A DNA stretch of 64,000 bases. Origin: Tubiluchus corallicola. Taxonomy: Eukaryota > Priapulida > Priapulimorpha > Priapulimorphida > Tubiluchidae. The DNA lies in the NCBI GenBank assembly GCA_030141605.1, contig JAQGDQ010000828.1:26001-90000 (forward strand), written 5' to 3'. The notes under the pieces are model-generated. The model was not told the origin of the DNA, searched no databases, and was given only the letters and a program-made list of their open reading frames with translations. Below, piece by piece: positions 53,540 to 63,802 of the stretch (position 1 is its first letter; each line of letters opens with the position of its first letter). A program made the position numbers and the translations under genes.

Positions 53540-56100
53540 TGCCACTACAACACATGCAGTCAAGGCCTTGACAAAGTAATTTTTATTTTGTCACAACTTT
53601 TGAACACGTAATTATGTCATCGAATTCATGGTTGGCATCTGAAGCTTAGCTATTATTTTTGGGAAATATTTCACGCGTAACTGTTGTCAAGTAAGACGTA
53701 TTATCCGAATTTACAAGCACGGCGAATTGTCATCTGCTATTTTTTCACTTTTTTGCTCCAGGCAATGTGGGAAATCACCAGGAGAATCTGGGTCATCATT
53801 TCTGTTATTTCAGTTTCATCTCAATTCTGACGACTCACACTATCAATATTCTAATCCGAGAGTTAAACATTATGCCTATCTTTTGGGTTACTTGCATTTA
53901 GAAAAATGTATAATATATAATTATAACCCAGTTTCCAGATTTTAGAATGTTTTACAGTATGTCAGTTTCAACAAAACTTAATTCTACAATAACAATATTC
54001 TAAACCAAGAGTTACATGTATGCTTATCTCTAATGTGATTTATATTAACAAAATATATAATTACATTATAAACTACTCACCAGATTTCAAAATCTTTTAT
54101 GATAGTTTCAATAAAGCATTTGTAAAGTTTCAATAGCATCAGATCTGATTTCTGCAAACTCTATATAAAGACGTATTTCCACGTTTGTTCCACTTTTGAA
54201 ATTACAATTTCAATATTTTTGACGTTTGGGTTTACATTTCTGTGCATTCTTAGTGATGGAAGTCAAACAGCATCAAGCTTTACATGACGTTAAACTGCAT
54301 GTAAAGTTTTCCAGAAAGTTTTTTGTCTAATTAAAATTGTGATGATTGTACAAAGTGTAGATTGTTTATTTTAGCATATTTGAATTATTATTATTTCAAA
54401 TTGTAACAATAAACATGGCAACAGTAATTGAACCGAAACAAGGAAGTCTATCAATGGAACCACCACATCAGATGTCTTAAGTCATACTAAATAAAACTTT
54501 GCTGTCGTTCATTGTGCGTAATTGCCAAAACCTGGATACAGCAACTTCAGACAGGGAAACTTGGCGGATGCCATTGTTTGATGGGGTGAAGCACAACGAA
54601 GATAGGCTTTAGCTACTATGGGAAGAGAAGCGTCAAAGAAGGAAGAATCGTACCAAAGATGATTCAGCATTTCAGTGCACTAGCCTTGAAAGATATTGCT
54701 CTGTAGGTCTTTGCTATCATCGACCAAAATGTTTCTACAACTCACAGTAAATTTGCAAAAAGTAATTAATAGTTAAACAACTGAAGAGGCCATCGCATAA
54801 TAGAGACTATCAACTTTGTGCAGCACTACTGCCACCTTGCTTCAAATGTGCACATTATAAACAAAAAACCGTGTACAAAGAGGACGAACATGTTATGCTG
54901 CTTTACTGTCGAAACCGCTACCATTTAAGTAATTTCTCATTTATTTTGTATAACATGATCTTAAATCGTTTAGAAGTGCATGACGGTGTGTCGTAAACCT
55001 TTGTCAAAGTAACGAAAGTAATATTCGTTACTCAGTGAAAAAATCTTAGATATATGTTATTGTTTTAGCTATGTGTAGGTAGCAAACTCAGTAGAAAATT
55101 TTCTTTCAGATATTAATTTTCTGTACAACTATAATACACTACTTTAGTTCATCACTGTTCATCCTGTAACAGACATCATTAAAATGATAATATTTGCACC
55201 CAATTCTCATAATCATGATTCAAAAACATAAAATCATATTAAAATGTTCCATGAAAATACACATTTAATAAAACTAAAATTCATTAAATTTAATTTACTT
55301 TGAAATGTGCACATAAGTTCAGAAACTAAATTTACTGTAAACAAAAATCTAGAGAGTACAACAACAGCTACAAACAAGTTAATAAATGTTGCCTGGCTGG
55401 ACATTGATGAAAGAAACCACAACTATCTCTTATTATAATTTAACCTCAGACTTAAACTGACTAAGGTAAGATAGACCTATTTTGTACAGACACAGGGCAA
55501 CTATTTTCACACAATGATAAAAATATTTACACAATACACAAAAATTTTTAAATCACATACATTTTAGTTTAAGCATAAATTCTGACTCATCTAACAAAAT
55601 GAACAACAACAGTGAGAATAACAACGTGTCCAAACAAGAACTTTCTCGGAAAATTGCAACCATTTTGCCCTTAAACAAAATAAAGAACGTTAGTGCTTGT
55701 GACTAAAGTCATAGATGTAGGAGCTGCAGCCCTTATGCTGGTTTTTCATCATTGATGTTAGGCATTCAATTTTCAACTATTTAATTCTTCTCAACTCCCA
55801 AATGCATAGGGCTAGAAACAATAAACTTAAAATGTAGGTCCCAGGATCAGTACACCATTAAAAATCAATATACATTGAAGCAAATTAATTCTTCGCATCA
55901 TCAACATAGTATAATGGTCACGATTTATCAAAAAATTCTTAGAAATACTTTACGTAACATTATTCGTTCTCCCTTTGGTTAATTTTTTTTTAAAAAATTA
56001 TAATCTGAAAGGAATACTGTCAACCAAGTTCTGATCCGTGGCCAACTTGAGTCTTATTGGTCAGAGTATTTTGTTGCTGATTGGCCGTACTATGCAGCTG
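53540..56100. other. No recognisable gene; contains a repeat shared with 56893-57000
   Basis: 53594-53700 (TTTTGAACACGTAATTATG, TCATCGAATTCATGGTTGGC, TTATTTTTGGGAAATA) matches 56888-57000 in the same orientation with moderate divergence. The rest is AT-rich without exons on either strand. Confidence 0.5.
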
Positions 56101-56102
56101 CT

Positions 56103-56785
56103 AGGGTGTTTCCTAGAAGTAAGGAAAGAGCACAGTGAAGTCATTGCCCTGACGTGATTGCGTCCTAGAAGTAAGGAAAGAGCACAGTGAGTCATTGCCC
56201 TGATATAACTGTTTCCAAGAAGTGAGGAAAGAGCACAGTGAAGTCATTGCCCTGATGCGACTGTTTCCTAGAAGTGAGGAAAGAGCACAGTGAGTCATTG
56301 CCCTGATATGACTGTTTCCTAGAAGTAAGGAAAGAGCACAGTGAGTCATTGCCCTGATATGACTGTTTCCAAGAAGTGAGGAAAGAGCACAGTGAAGTCA
56401 TTGCCCTGATGCGACTGTTTCCTAGAAGTAAGGAAAGAGCACAGTGAGTCATTGCCCTGATATGACTGTTTCCTAGAAGTGAGGAAAGAGCACAGTGAGT
56501 CTCGATATGACTGTTTCCTAGAAGTGAGGAAAGAGCACAGTGAGTCATTGCCCTGATATGACTGTTTCCTAGAAGTGAGGAAAGAGCACAGTGAGTCATT
56601 GCCCTGATATGACTGTTTCCTAGAAGTGAGGAAAGAGCACAGTGAGTCATTGCCCTGATATGACTGTTTCCTAGAAGTGAGGAAAGAGCACAGTGAGTCA
56701 TTGCCCTGACGTGACTGTTTCCTAGAAGTGAGGAAAGAGCACAATTAGTCATTGCCCTGACGTGATTGTTTCCTAGAAGTGGATG
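56103..56785. repeat. 51-bp minisatellite, about 13 copies
   Basis: The unit is GTTTCCTAGAAGTGAGGAAA plus GAGCACAGTGAGTCATTGCC and CTGATATGACT. Variants include CAAGAAGTGAGG, GTGAAGTC and GATGCGACT, plus one unit shortened by about 8 bp at 56500. It lies downstream of the guanylate cyclase exons, probably in its next intron or 3' flank. Confidence 0.96.
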
Positions 56786-57204
56786 CAGGTGTTTTTGGCT
56801 ATTTCTAGGAAGTAATCACATCTGGTCATAACTGTATCCAGGAAATAGGGAAATGAGCACATCTGGTCATTACTGTTGTAAATTGCCGCAAATTTTGAAC
56901 ACCTAATCGTGATCATCGAATTCATGGTCGGCAGCTGAAGCTTAATTATTATTTTTGGGAAATAGTTCAAGGGTGACTGTAGTAAAGCAAGGCGTATGTT
57001 GGCAAGCGAATTTAATCAATGTGAATAGACACTGAGTTCACGGTTTTTGCCATGCTTTGAATGGTGCCTATAAAACAATATAGCATGATGCGGAATGCTA
57101 GTGGCGTGAAGTTTGAACGTGTATATGTATAGCACGACGAAATATGAACCTCTGAACAATTAATTTAACCTCGAGAGCTGAGCGGAAATGAACGAATTGA
57201 ATGC

Positions 57205-57322
57205 AAAAATTAATAGCGTGTAAAAGATTCAGTGCCATGGTGGCAATTTCTGCTGCATGCTGTTGCCCATTACGTTTGGGCAATCCACTGGTTACCATGT
57301 ATGCGTCTCCTATGGTTTCCAC
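57205..57322 (-). CDS. Guanylate cyclase catalytic domain, exon c
   Basis: The acceptor is TTTTATAG; phase 0 in. [20 protein letters not shown], then [16 protein letters not shown]: the second metal-binding Asp block (IGDAYM) and following helix of class III nucleotidyl cyclases of the receptor guanylate cyclase type. The 3' boundary is unclear, with no good donor near HAINF; the frame stays open to 57098, but the residues after HAI do not look like the family. Later exons (the G-D-T-V-N-T-A block) were not found downstream. Confidence 0.82.
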
Positions 57323-57553
57323 CTATAAAAAAGCAGTTTTGTCGATTTGCTTTTTGGAAAAGAATTCACAATAAATTTAGGTGCAATCAGAGCATTGCCT
57401 GTAAACGCAATTTTTCTTCTTGTAGTAACCGGGCAGTAGTCGCACACAGTAGAGCATAAGCTTTGCCAACAAAAAGCTACAGTAAAGCGTTTGAAATATG
57501 TTTTTATATCATTAAGCGCACATAACAACTAATTAAGCTTAAAAATAGCACAC

Positions 57554-57622
57554 CTTATACACGTCATGCATTTCGATGACATCATCTAATAACGTGTAGA
57601 GGTCGTTCAGCAGGTTTACTAT
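57554..57622 (-). CDS. Guanylate cyclase catalytic domain, exon b
   Basis: A 69-bp exon, phase 0-0, acceptor TTTCCTAG, donor AAG/GTGTGC. IVNLLNDLYTLLDDVIEMHD then VYK: the helix between the two metal-binding aspartates. It fits exactly between exon a (ends SPMQ) and exon c (starts VETIGDAY). Confidence 0.9.
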
Positions 57623-58238
57623 CTAGGAAAAAAATAAAGTAGTATTAATCGGTGACAGTGACAATACTGCGATTGTTTCTTTTTTTTGAAATATACTAAG
57701 TAAAGTATAGGTAAAGGAGTCCAACTTTTTATTGCTAGCGATGAAAATATGACGAAAAGGATGATCGTGATACATGTAATAATAATACATGTACATGTAA
57801 TCAATTAATAAGAGGCGAATAGGTATCATAATGATGGTGACTTATTCGAGATTCTTCCTGCTTTTAATAAATTGACATCAAGTAATGGGTTACTAATAAG
57901 CGCAAATTGGAGATTATTTCATAATGTGCCAGACCTATTTAGACTTCTGAATGTGTCTGTAAACATTACTAATTGCAAGGTGATTATTATGAACTCGTCG
58001 ATTTTTCAGTTGAAGCCATAAACAGCTGAGGTCGCTATTAATTAGCTGAATCTAAATGGTGCAGTTGTATTGATGTTCTAGGCTAAGGTTAATAAATTCT
58101 TCATTAATACATTGTGAATACAAAGTGTGTCAGGAGTAGACTCGCTCTCTATGCGTCCCAACTTCCGTATTTGCAAAAATGTAAAGATGATGTAACCACG
58201 TAAAAATAATGAGTTTTTGTAACATGTATGCAACGCAC

Positions 58239-58362
58239 CTGCATTGGCGAACTCTCCGAAGCAATCATAGTAAATCTTACAATGTCGGAAAAGAAGACAG
58301 TAACTTCTTCAAATGATTCTGGAGCTACGAGCTTTCCATGCTTTAACTGCTCTGCCACGTAG
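58239..58362 (-). CDS. Guanylate cyclase catalytic domain, exon a
   Basis: The acceptor is TTTCAG; phase 2 in, phase 0 out (CAG/GTGCGT). [20 protein letters not shown], then [20 protein letters not shown]: the end of the linker helix and the first metal-binding Asp (FFSDIV) of a membrane guanylate cyclase that makes cGMP from GTP. The residue after DIV is Arg where the family nearly always has Gly. Upstream kinase-homology or sensor exons are not visible. A Gypsy element begins 84 bp upstream of the exon, in the preceding intron. Confidence 0.9.
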
Positions 58363-58445
58363 CTGAAACACGTTTAAAAACAAAGCGCCGTAGTTAATTT
58401 TCATAAACTTATTTATTCTTCGTAATAGCTTGTAATAAGAACTAT

Positions 58446-58694
58446 TGTTATGAGTTGGAATTGGTTACACAAAACATGGTGAATAAACGGAGATGCATTT
58501 GCGACATTAATTCCTTTTCATTGCCAGTAAACATAAATTAACAAAAACAAAACATCAGGGCTGTCATCCTGAGCAGCCGATATTACTTCCACCTCAATAA
58601 CAACTCCCTAACTAACTAGGTCAAAAGCAAGTACAGAACACAGGTAAGAAGTTAACCTGGCGCTTAAACTAAAATCGGCAGGCGGGTCATAACA
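58446..58694 (-). mobile_element. 3' LTR (249 bp) of the Gmr1-like Ty3/Gypsy element
   Basis: Perfect 8-bp inverted termini TGTTATGA...TCATAACA. In the minus sense it follows a polypurine tract (CTTATGGGGGGTGAGA) immediately after the RNase H stop. It contains an AATAAACG-like polyadenylation signal sense-complement region near 58480. The outer flank is ACTAT; the 5' partner is missing. Confidence 0.82.
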
Positions 58695-58743
58695 TCTCAC
58701 CCCCCATAAGAAAAAAAAACTGTGTTTTGTGTTTAGGTTTACT

Positions 58744-58978
58744 TTAAACACAGTATCTTGATAAGGTGTCCGCTAACACATTGTCTTTACCCTTGACATG
58801 TACAATAATTAAATCATACTGTTGGAGGAACAGACTCCATCGCAATAAACGTTGATTCTTATTTCTGAATCTGTGTAAAAATGTCAATGGATTATGGTCC
58901 GTAAATACACCAGTGGGTGAGTGATTACAAGTAACATAAATCTCGAAATGTTGCGTAGCCAAACTGAGTAAACAACTT
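58744..58978 (-). pseudogene. Gmr1-like Gypsy pol: C-terminal RNase H
   Basis: LATQHFEIYVTCNHSPTG, then VFTDHNPLTFLHRFRNKNQ, LLRWSLFLQQYDLIIVHVKG and KDNVLADTLSR: the RNase H end of Ty3/Gypsy pol (T-D-H-N-P-L and N-V-x-A-D-x-L-S-R). It is the last coding segment before the polypurine tract and LTR. It joins directly, out of frame, to a truncated integrase at about 58965-58980. Confidence 0.88.
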
Positions 58979-59578
58979 CAGTTAAGCATCAACTACTGCT
59001 GGAACTGTTATCTTCTTTAAAGGTATATCTTCTGGAAACCTCGTCGTCAGATCCATATTAATAAGAAGATGCTGATATCCTGACTTGGTTTTCGGCAGTG
59101 GCCCTACACAGTCAATTAGGATTCTACTGAATGGTTCCTCAAATATTGGAAGTGGAGCTATAGGAATTTTCTGGTTTGGTTTGTCCACCATTTGGCAAAC
59201 ATGACAAGTTTTACAAAATTGGGAGACATCTTTTCTCAACTTTGACCAAAAGAAGTTTTGTAAAATTTCATCTTGCGTCTTCTTATCTCCAGCGTGTCCG
59301 GCTAATGGCAATTCATGGGCTATCGTCATTAGTTCTTTACGGTAACGTTGTGGTACTACAATTTGGTGGTGTACACGCCAATCTTCATCTGCAGGAGCAT
59401 CTGGTGGTCTCCACTTTCTCATGAGTACTTTGGACTGCATGTAGTAGCCTTCTGAAACATTGTCAATTTCCTCTTGTGGCATGACTAGTGAAAAGAGCTT
59501 GTTAAGAGAAGGATCATTTGTCTGTGCCTTAATAAGTTCCTCTTGTTTCAGAGATAATGTTGGTGAATTTTTATCCAT
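58965..59578 (-). pseudogene. Gmr1-like Gypsy pol: integrase N-terminal half
   Basis: An H2C2 zinc finger (HELPLAGHAGDKKTQDEIL and CKTCHVCQMV) leads to the start of the integrase core with the first catalytic Asp (RILIDCVGPLPKTKSGYQHL) and DLTTRFPEDIPL. It breaks after AVVDA (stop), though the next codons (LKLFTQFG) still look like integrase. The second Asp and the Glu are lost. Its position before RNase H, not after it, marks the Gmr1-like domain order. Confidence 0.88.
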
Positions 59579-60090
59579 CTGTTTGGCATCGTGTGGCTTA
59601 AAGCCGTCGAACCACTTTCGTTCTCTCTTGAGAAGGTAGAGGGTGGTGAACTATCTTTGTCATCCACTTGTTCTGAGCTGCTATCTTTGTTAGTCTGAGC
59701 CTGTGATCTTGTTACAACACAAGCAGGAAAAATTCCAGGATGCATTTCTTCAAGAATTTCAGTTTCCGCATGCATTTTTGGCTCAGGAGTGACAATAGGT
59801 ATAGCGGTTATAACCTCATCCCCAGCAACATCATTGCCAAGTAATAGGGACACTCCATCTACTAGAATGTGAGAAACAATTCCTACTGTCACAGGACCTT
59901 TATCATAGTCCGAATTGTGAAGTGGTACATCTATGTATCCTCCTTCAATACCTTGAATTAAAGCGCTAGCATTTGTATAAGAAGTTTCATCAAGAGGGAT
60001 TACACCCTGTAATAATAGTGACTGAGCAGCTCCTGTGTCTCTTAAAATTGTAACAGGTTTAATTGTGTCCACAGATGACACTGGCGACAC
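59548..60090 (-). pseudogene. Gmr1-like Gypsy protease region
   Basis: KPVTILRDTGAAQSLLLQGV carries the D-T-G active site of a retropepsin. LVDGVSLLLGNDVAGDEV and the linker (ACVVTRSQAQ) are typical of this Gypsy group. It overlaps gag and integrase frames at both ends, so frameshifting or decay separates them. Confidence 0.85.
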
Positions 60091-60908
60091 TTTACCTGAC
60101 GATAGAAAACTGCTATAGGTACCTTCTTTTGAAGAGTTGTGGGCAAAAGCAACTGGAGAGCCGGCTCGTAAGAGAATCCGACACTCTGACTTGAGATTCC
60201 TTTTCTTGCGGCAATATGCACATGTAGGCCCATCACGTGCAAAGCCTCCTCCTGATGCATCTTTATTATCTTGGTGGCGGCCTCCTTGGAGCTTACAGTT
60301 TCCAAATGAGCAGTTTTTTCTTTTTCTAGAAATTTGAAGCAGTCTGTTTTAACATGACCTTTTTTGTTACAATAGGTGCACTGTACAGATTTAAAATTAG
60401 TTTTATTTGCTAATTCATAATCATCTGCCATAACAGCTGCTTTTTGCAAAGAGTCTACCTTTTGATTCTCCAAATGCGTTTTGATTTGCATAGGGATACT
60501 GCTTTTAAAATCTTCCAGTAAAACCATTTGCCTTAGTTTTTCATAAGATTTCCCAACGTTTAATGAACGACACCATCTGTCTAACATAACTTCTTTATTT
60601 CTTGCAAACTCGACATAAGTTTGATTTGACGCTTTCCGACTGTTCCTAAATCGTTGGCGATAGGCTTCTGGTACTAATTCATATGCCTTTAGCACAGCGG
60701 ATTTCAATTGTTCATAATTTGAACTCTGAGTGGGGGGTAGAGAAGCGTAAATCTCCTGTGCTTTGCCTGTAAAACTGCTTTGTAACAATACAGGCCAATG
60801 AGCTTTTGGCCATTTGAGATTGTTGGCAATTTTCTCAAAGGTTAGAAAAAATGTTTCAACATCTGTTTCACTAAATTTAGGTACAAGGCGAATGTTTTTT
60901 ATTATCAC
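60042..60908 (-). pseudogene. Gmr1-like Gypsy gag (5'-truncated)
   Basis: NIRLVPKFSETDVETFFLTF, WPVLLQSSFTGKAQEIYASL, KAYELVPEAYRQRFRN and QTYVEFARNKEVMLDRW form the SCAN-like capsid region, followed by one CCHC zinc knuckle (CTYCNKKGHVKTDC). There is no initiating Met in a family-like N-terminus: the frame is open only to a stop at about 60917, and no 5' LTR is found, so the copy is truncated at its 5' end. The reading after about 60250 leaves the family frame. Confidence 0.88.
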
Positions 60909-60919
60909 AAGTAATTATT

Positions 60920-61240
60920 AAGTCTAATTCTATAACGTGGATATTACAATATGAGTGTGCCAAAAATTTTTTAAAATAAAATGTAATCACCATTTTTCTT
61001 TATAGCTCTTAAAACTATTTTACACAAACTTCATCACAACAGCCTGCAAAAATTACTTTCGCTTAGTGCGAGGTTTAGCTCAAAAGATCTGTAAAACTGT
61101 TGGTACTAACTTGTAAAACTCATTTATTCACGCGGTTTTGTGGTATATTTTATTATTTACTGGTTTAGTTATTTATTTAAATATATTTTGTTTGTTTTTA
61201 TTACCTCTATGATGAAATTCTGTTTTTACTTCAGAGTACG
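60920..61240. other. No recognisable gene
   Basis: AT-rich sequence between the truncated Gypsy gag and the CpG-rich patch. No LTR-like ends or exons seen. Confidence 0.45.
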
Positions 61241-61244
61241 TCAA

Positions 61245-61340
61245 AGTAAAAGCGCGCGCATGCGCGCCACTGCTAAGACAGGTTCCGCTGAACACGCGTG
61301 GCGTCAGTGAGGTGCTGTGGTTGTTAAGCACGATTTACAA
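61245..61340. promoter_or_regulatory. CpG-rich promoter-like patch with NRF-1-like palindrome
   Basis: AAAGCGCGCGCATGCGCGCC (about 61250-61268) is an extended GCGCATGCGC palindrome in an AT-rich setting, followed by ACACGCGTGGCG. An ATG at 61373 on plus opens MFGDKESAVSLAGTWR then a stop; it could be a first exon, but no donor is convincing. Promoter call by motif only. Confidence 0.3.
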
Positions 61341-61399
61341 AGTTTTTTGAAACTAAATTTGCTGGAAATAAGATGTTTGGAGACAAAGAAAGTGCGGTA

Positions 61400-62380
61400 T
61401 CGTTAGCAGGAACTTGGCGATAATGGTGATCACTGTAATAATTGACATTTATTGCGAACTAAGTTGTTCAAGCGTTTGAAATTCACGATTGTCAACTTTG
61501 ATGCATGACTTGCAGACTGTACTATATAGACAAACTTCTTAGATATGTTAAATGCAGAAATGTGCAATGCAAACCCGTTTCCTTACCAACATTTTTTTAT
61601 ATTTCTCTAAAAATTTGATATTTGCACTTGTGTGTAAAGATATTAAAGCACAGATACTGAAGGGAATATAGCTATACAATTGCAGTTTTTCTAGCGTATT
61701 AAAATGAGCTCCTTAAATGTAATAATTCAGTTTTTTCTTTCAGTATTTTCAAGGTCAGATAGCCATTCGTAATCGTAATTATTGTTTTTCTTTCAAGGTC
61801 AAACAGCCATACATAATCGTAACTATTATAATGTAGTTGCAGCGGTACGCAAAAACATTTACTGCTTAATACTTATGAGACCTCAGTTTAGGGCTGCAAA
61901 TTTACAATTCTTTCTCATTAAAAATCAATTTTTAATTTGGTCATTTTGTACGTGTTTAGTTTTGTTGTTATAGACTATATCTGACGCAAATAAAAATCGT
62001 TTCTTATTTTTGAATTTTATATAATATTGACATTTTCTAGCTAGTAAAAATTAATTTTTATTGGGATTAGACAATGTACAAAAAATAGCTAAAAAATATA
62101 TCTGCTATACTATGCTAAGTAATTTATTTTTGTGTGTCCCAGTATTCGCTTATCCTTGAAAAGTTTGTGGGCCTAGTTAAACGAGCACAATTTCAGCGTA
62201 CAGAAAGATTTACCTTATGCACAACTGTAAGTTCTTAGGGTAAGGTAAGGTTGTCTACTCAATGGCTTCATTTTGTAAAAGGTGTCAGAAAATGATTGCC
62301 CCACCACATTATGTCGAAGAAACTAAAAATAATAAATAAATTTCTGCAAAATTACGAGAAAAGAGATTAAATTTTGAGTG
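61400..62380. other. No recognisable gene; small direct repeat
   Basis: About 61743-61830 holds a degenerate direct repeat (TTTCAAGGTCA, then CAGCCAT, then CGTAAT with TATTATT). Otherwise AT-rich. Confidence 0.45.
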
Positions 62381-62392
62381 AAGAACACTTAC

Positions 62393-62460
62393 TGGATAGA
62401 CAAAGTACGATTCATGTTGACTTCTCAATGGCAGTTCGAGTAATGACATTTCCTCAAGAA
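62393..62460 (-). CDS. Candidate exon, in frame with the membrane-anchor exon at 63802
   Basis: The acceptor follows a pyrimidine-poor (TA)n tract (TATACAAAG) and the donor is CCA/GTAAGT (canonical). Phase 1 in, phase 0 out; encodes VLEEMSLLELPLRSQHESYF then VYP. Joined directly to 63802-63706 it reads AKHS-VLEEMSLLEL without a frame break. The function is not recognised. It could be 5' sequence of the guanylate cyclase gene on the same strand; no domain proves it. Confidence 0.35.
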
Positions 62461-62700
62461 CTTTGTATATATATATATAATAATCTTTATTTGCCATTAA
62501 AATACATTGATAATCACTGATAAAAACTTTACAGAGATGATCAATCAGTGTTAGTTAATAAAAACTTACACTGCTAAAGGCAAATGCGTCAGTGCAATCT
62601 AAACTACTGTGCAGTAATGGAAAGTAACGACGAATAAAATCAATCAAACGTAGTAGTAGTAGTAGTAGTAGTAACTATGCAGAGTAGGTTTTAGAATGTA
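62460..62700. repeat. (TA)n and (TAG)n microsatellites
   Basis: (TA)n at about 62466-62479 and (GTA)n at about 62653-62672. No other feature. Confidence 0.8.
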
Positions 62701-63690
62701 GATTTTTGATTTCGTATTCTGATGCAATAATTGTGAAAGACAATGAATATAAGAACTATTGCTGTGATTAAAATATTAAAAAATACGTTTATACCTTCTT
62801 GTGATAACATTAAAGTATGGCTGAGGCTAGATTTGGCTGTTTGTTTTTTTAAATTTTTTTAACTTTTATAACTTTTAGACATTAGCTGTTTTAATCTTGC
62901 TAGACCTGCTTTGTATCAACGAATTTTTATTATAAAAAAGAATTAAAGTGTGGCGAGCTACATCATCCATTGAGCTCATAAAACTTTAATCATAGATAAT
63001 TATTTACCATGACGCTGAGGTGCATAACTACTAAATTACATTAAATTTACCTTTAAAGGTAAATCGCCTTATAAAACTATATTACTTTATAGCAATTTTA
63101 TGCTTAATTCGTACTCGCGTTAAAATAATTTTTTTTGTTTGTTTTCATTTTAAATTTCTCGCAATATTCTTCCGATGGCGCCATTACATGACGTCATATA
63201 CGCACAACTCAAATCAGGGAAGAAAAGCAAATGTTAAACTATGTCCCAAAAAACTTTTCATGCAAAGATACATTACTTAGTATTTCGCTTACCTGTTTCA
63301 AAGACTTACGTAACTAGAAAAGAAAAGTATTAATTATGTAAAATGTTTTCACCAATTGGAAAAATGTGGTTGACTCACCTCCAGGGTGCACCACTCACTA
63401 ATAAAAAAATTATTTTTTTAATCTTATTGACAAAATACAGTAATTTATAATTTTACTTAGTTTGTAACGTCTGTGCTACGAATGCTCAGATTATTTTCTC
63501 AAACTTTACACAATGTTATCTAAACTTGTTTCAAATAACTTATCATCAAAATGGCTGTGTCTAACGGTCATCGCGGGAGTTTAAATTGACAAGTTTTTAA
63601 AAAATCTCAAGCATGTTGAGAACTGGGGTAATATGATCACATTTTGAAAGCTATGAAATGGTTTGGGCTGTCAATATATTATTATTAACG
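62700..63690. other. AT-rich; possible micro-exons only
   Basis: On the minus strand TTAG/TGAGTGGTGCACCCTGGAG/GTGAGT (about 63402-63384) and CTAG/TTACGTAAGTCTTTGAAACAG/GTAAGC (about 63307-63287) have exon-like borders, but together they do not keep a frame. A TGACGTCA lies at 63189-63196. Confidence 0.3.
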
Positions 63691-63705
63691 CTTACTTTCA
63701 CTTAC

Positions 63706-63802
63706 CAGAATGTTTTGCTATTATAAAGAGTCCAGTAACCATCGTGCCCAAAAGACCATAAAAAATGGCTCTCCATAGAAGAATTAGCAGTTTTTTGTTC
63801 AT
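63706..63802 (-). CDS. Candidate first coding exon with N-terminal membrane anchor
   Basis: ATG at 63802 after an acceptor-like TTTGTAG. MNKKLLILLWRAIFYGLLGT then MVTGLFIIAKHS: a basic start and a 20-residue hydrophobic helix (signal anchor). The canonical donor CTG/GTAAGTG at 63706 leaves phase 1. It lies about 5.3 kb upstream of the guanylate cyclase exons on the same strand. Confidence 0.4.

Noticed and set aside
61318-61332. TGTTAAGCACG as the missing BEL 5' LTR start
   Set aside because: It is on the opposite strand and far from the element, with no further LTR similarity seen.
63287-63402. Two micro-exons between 63802 and 62460 on the minus strand
   Set aside because: Their borders look like splice sites, but including them introduces a stop or frame change. 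Direct joining of the outer exons keeps the frame.
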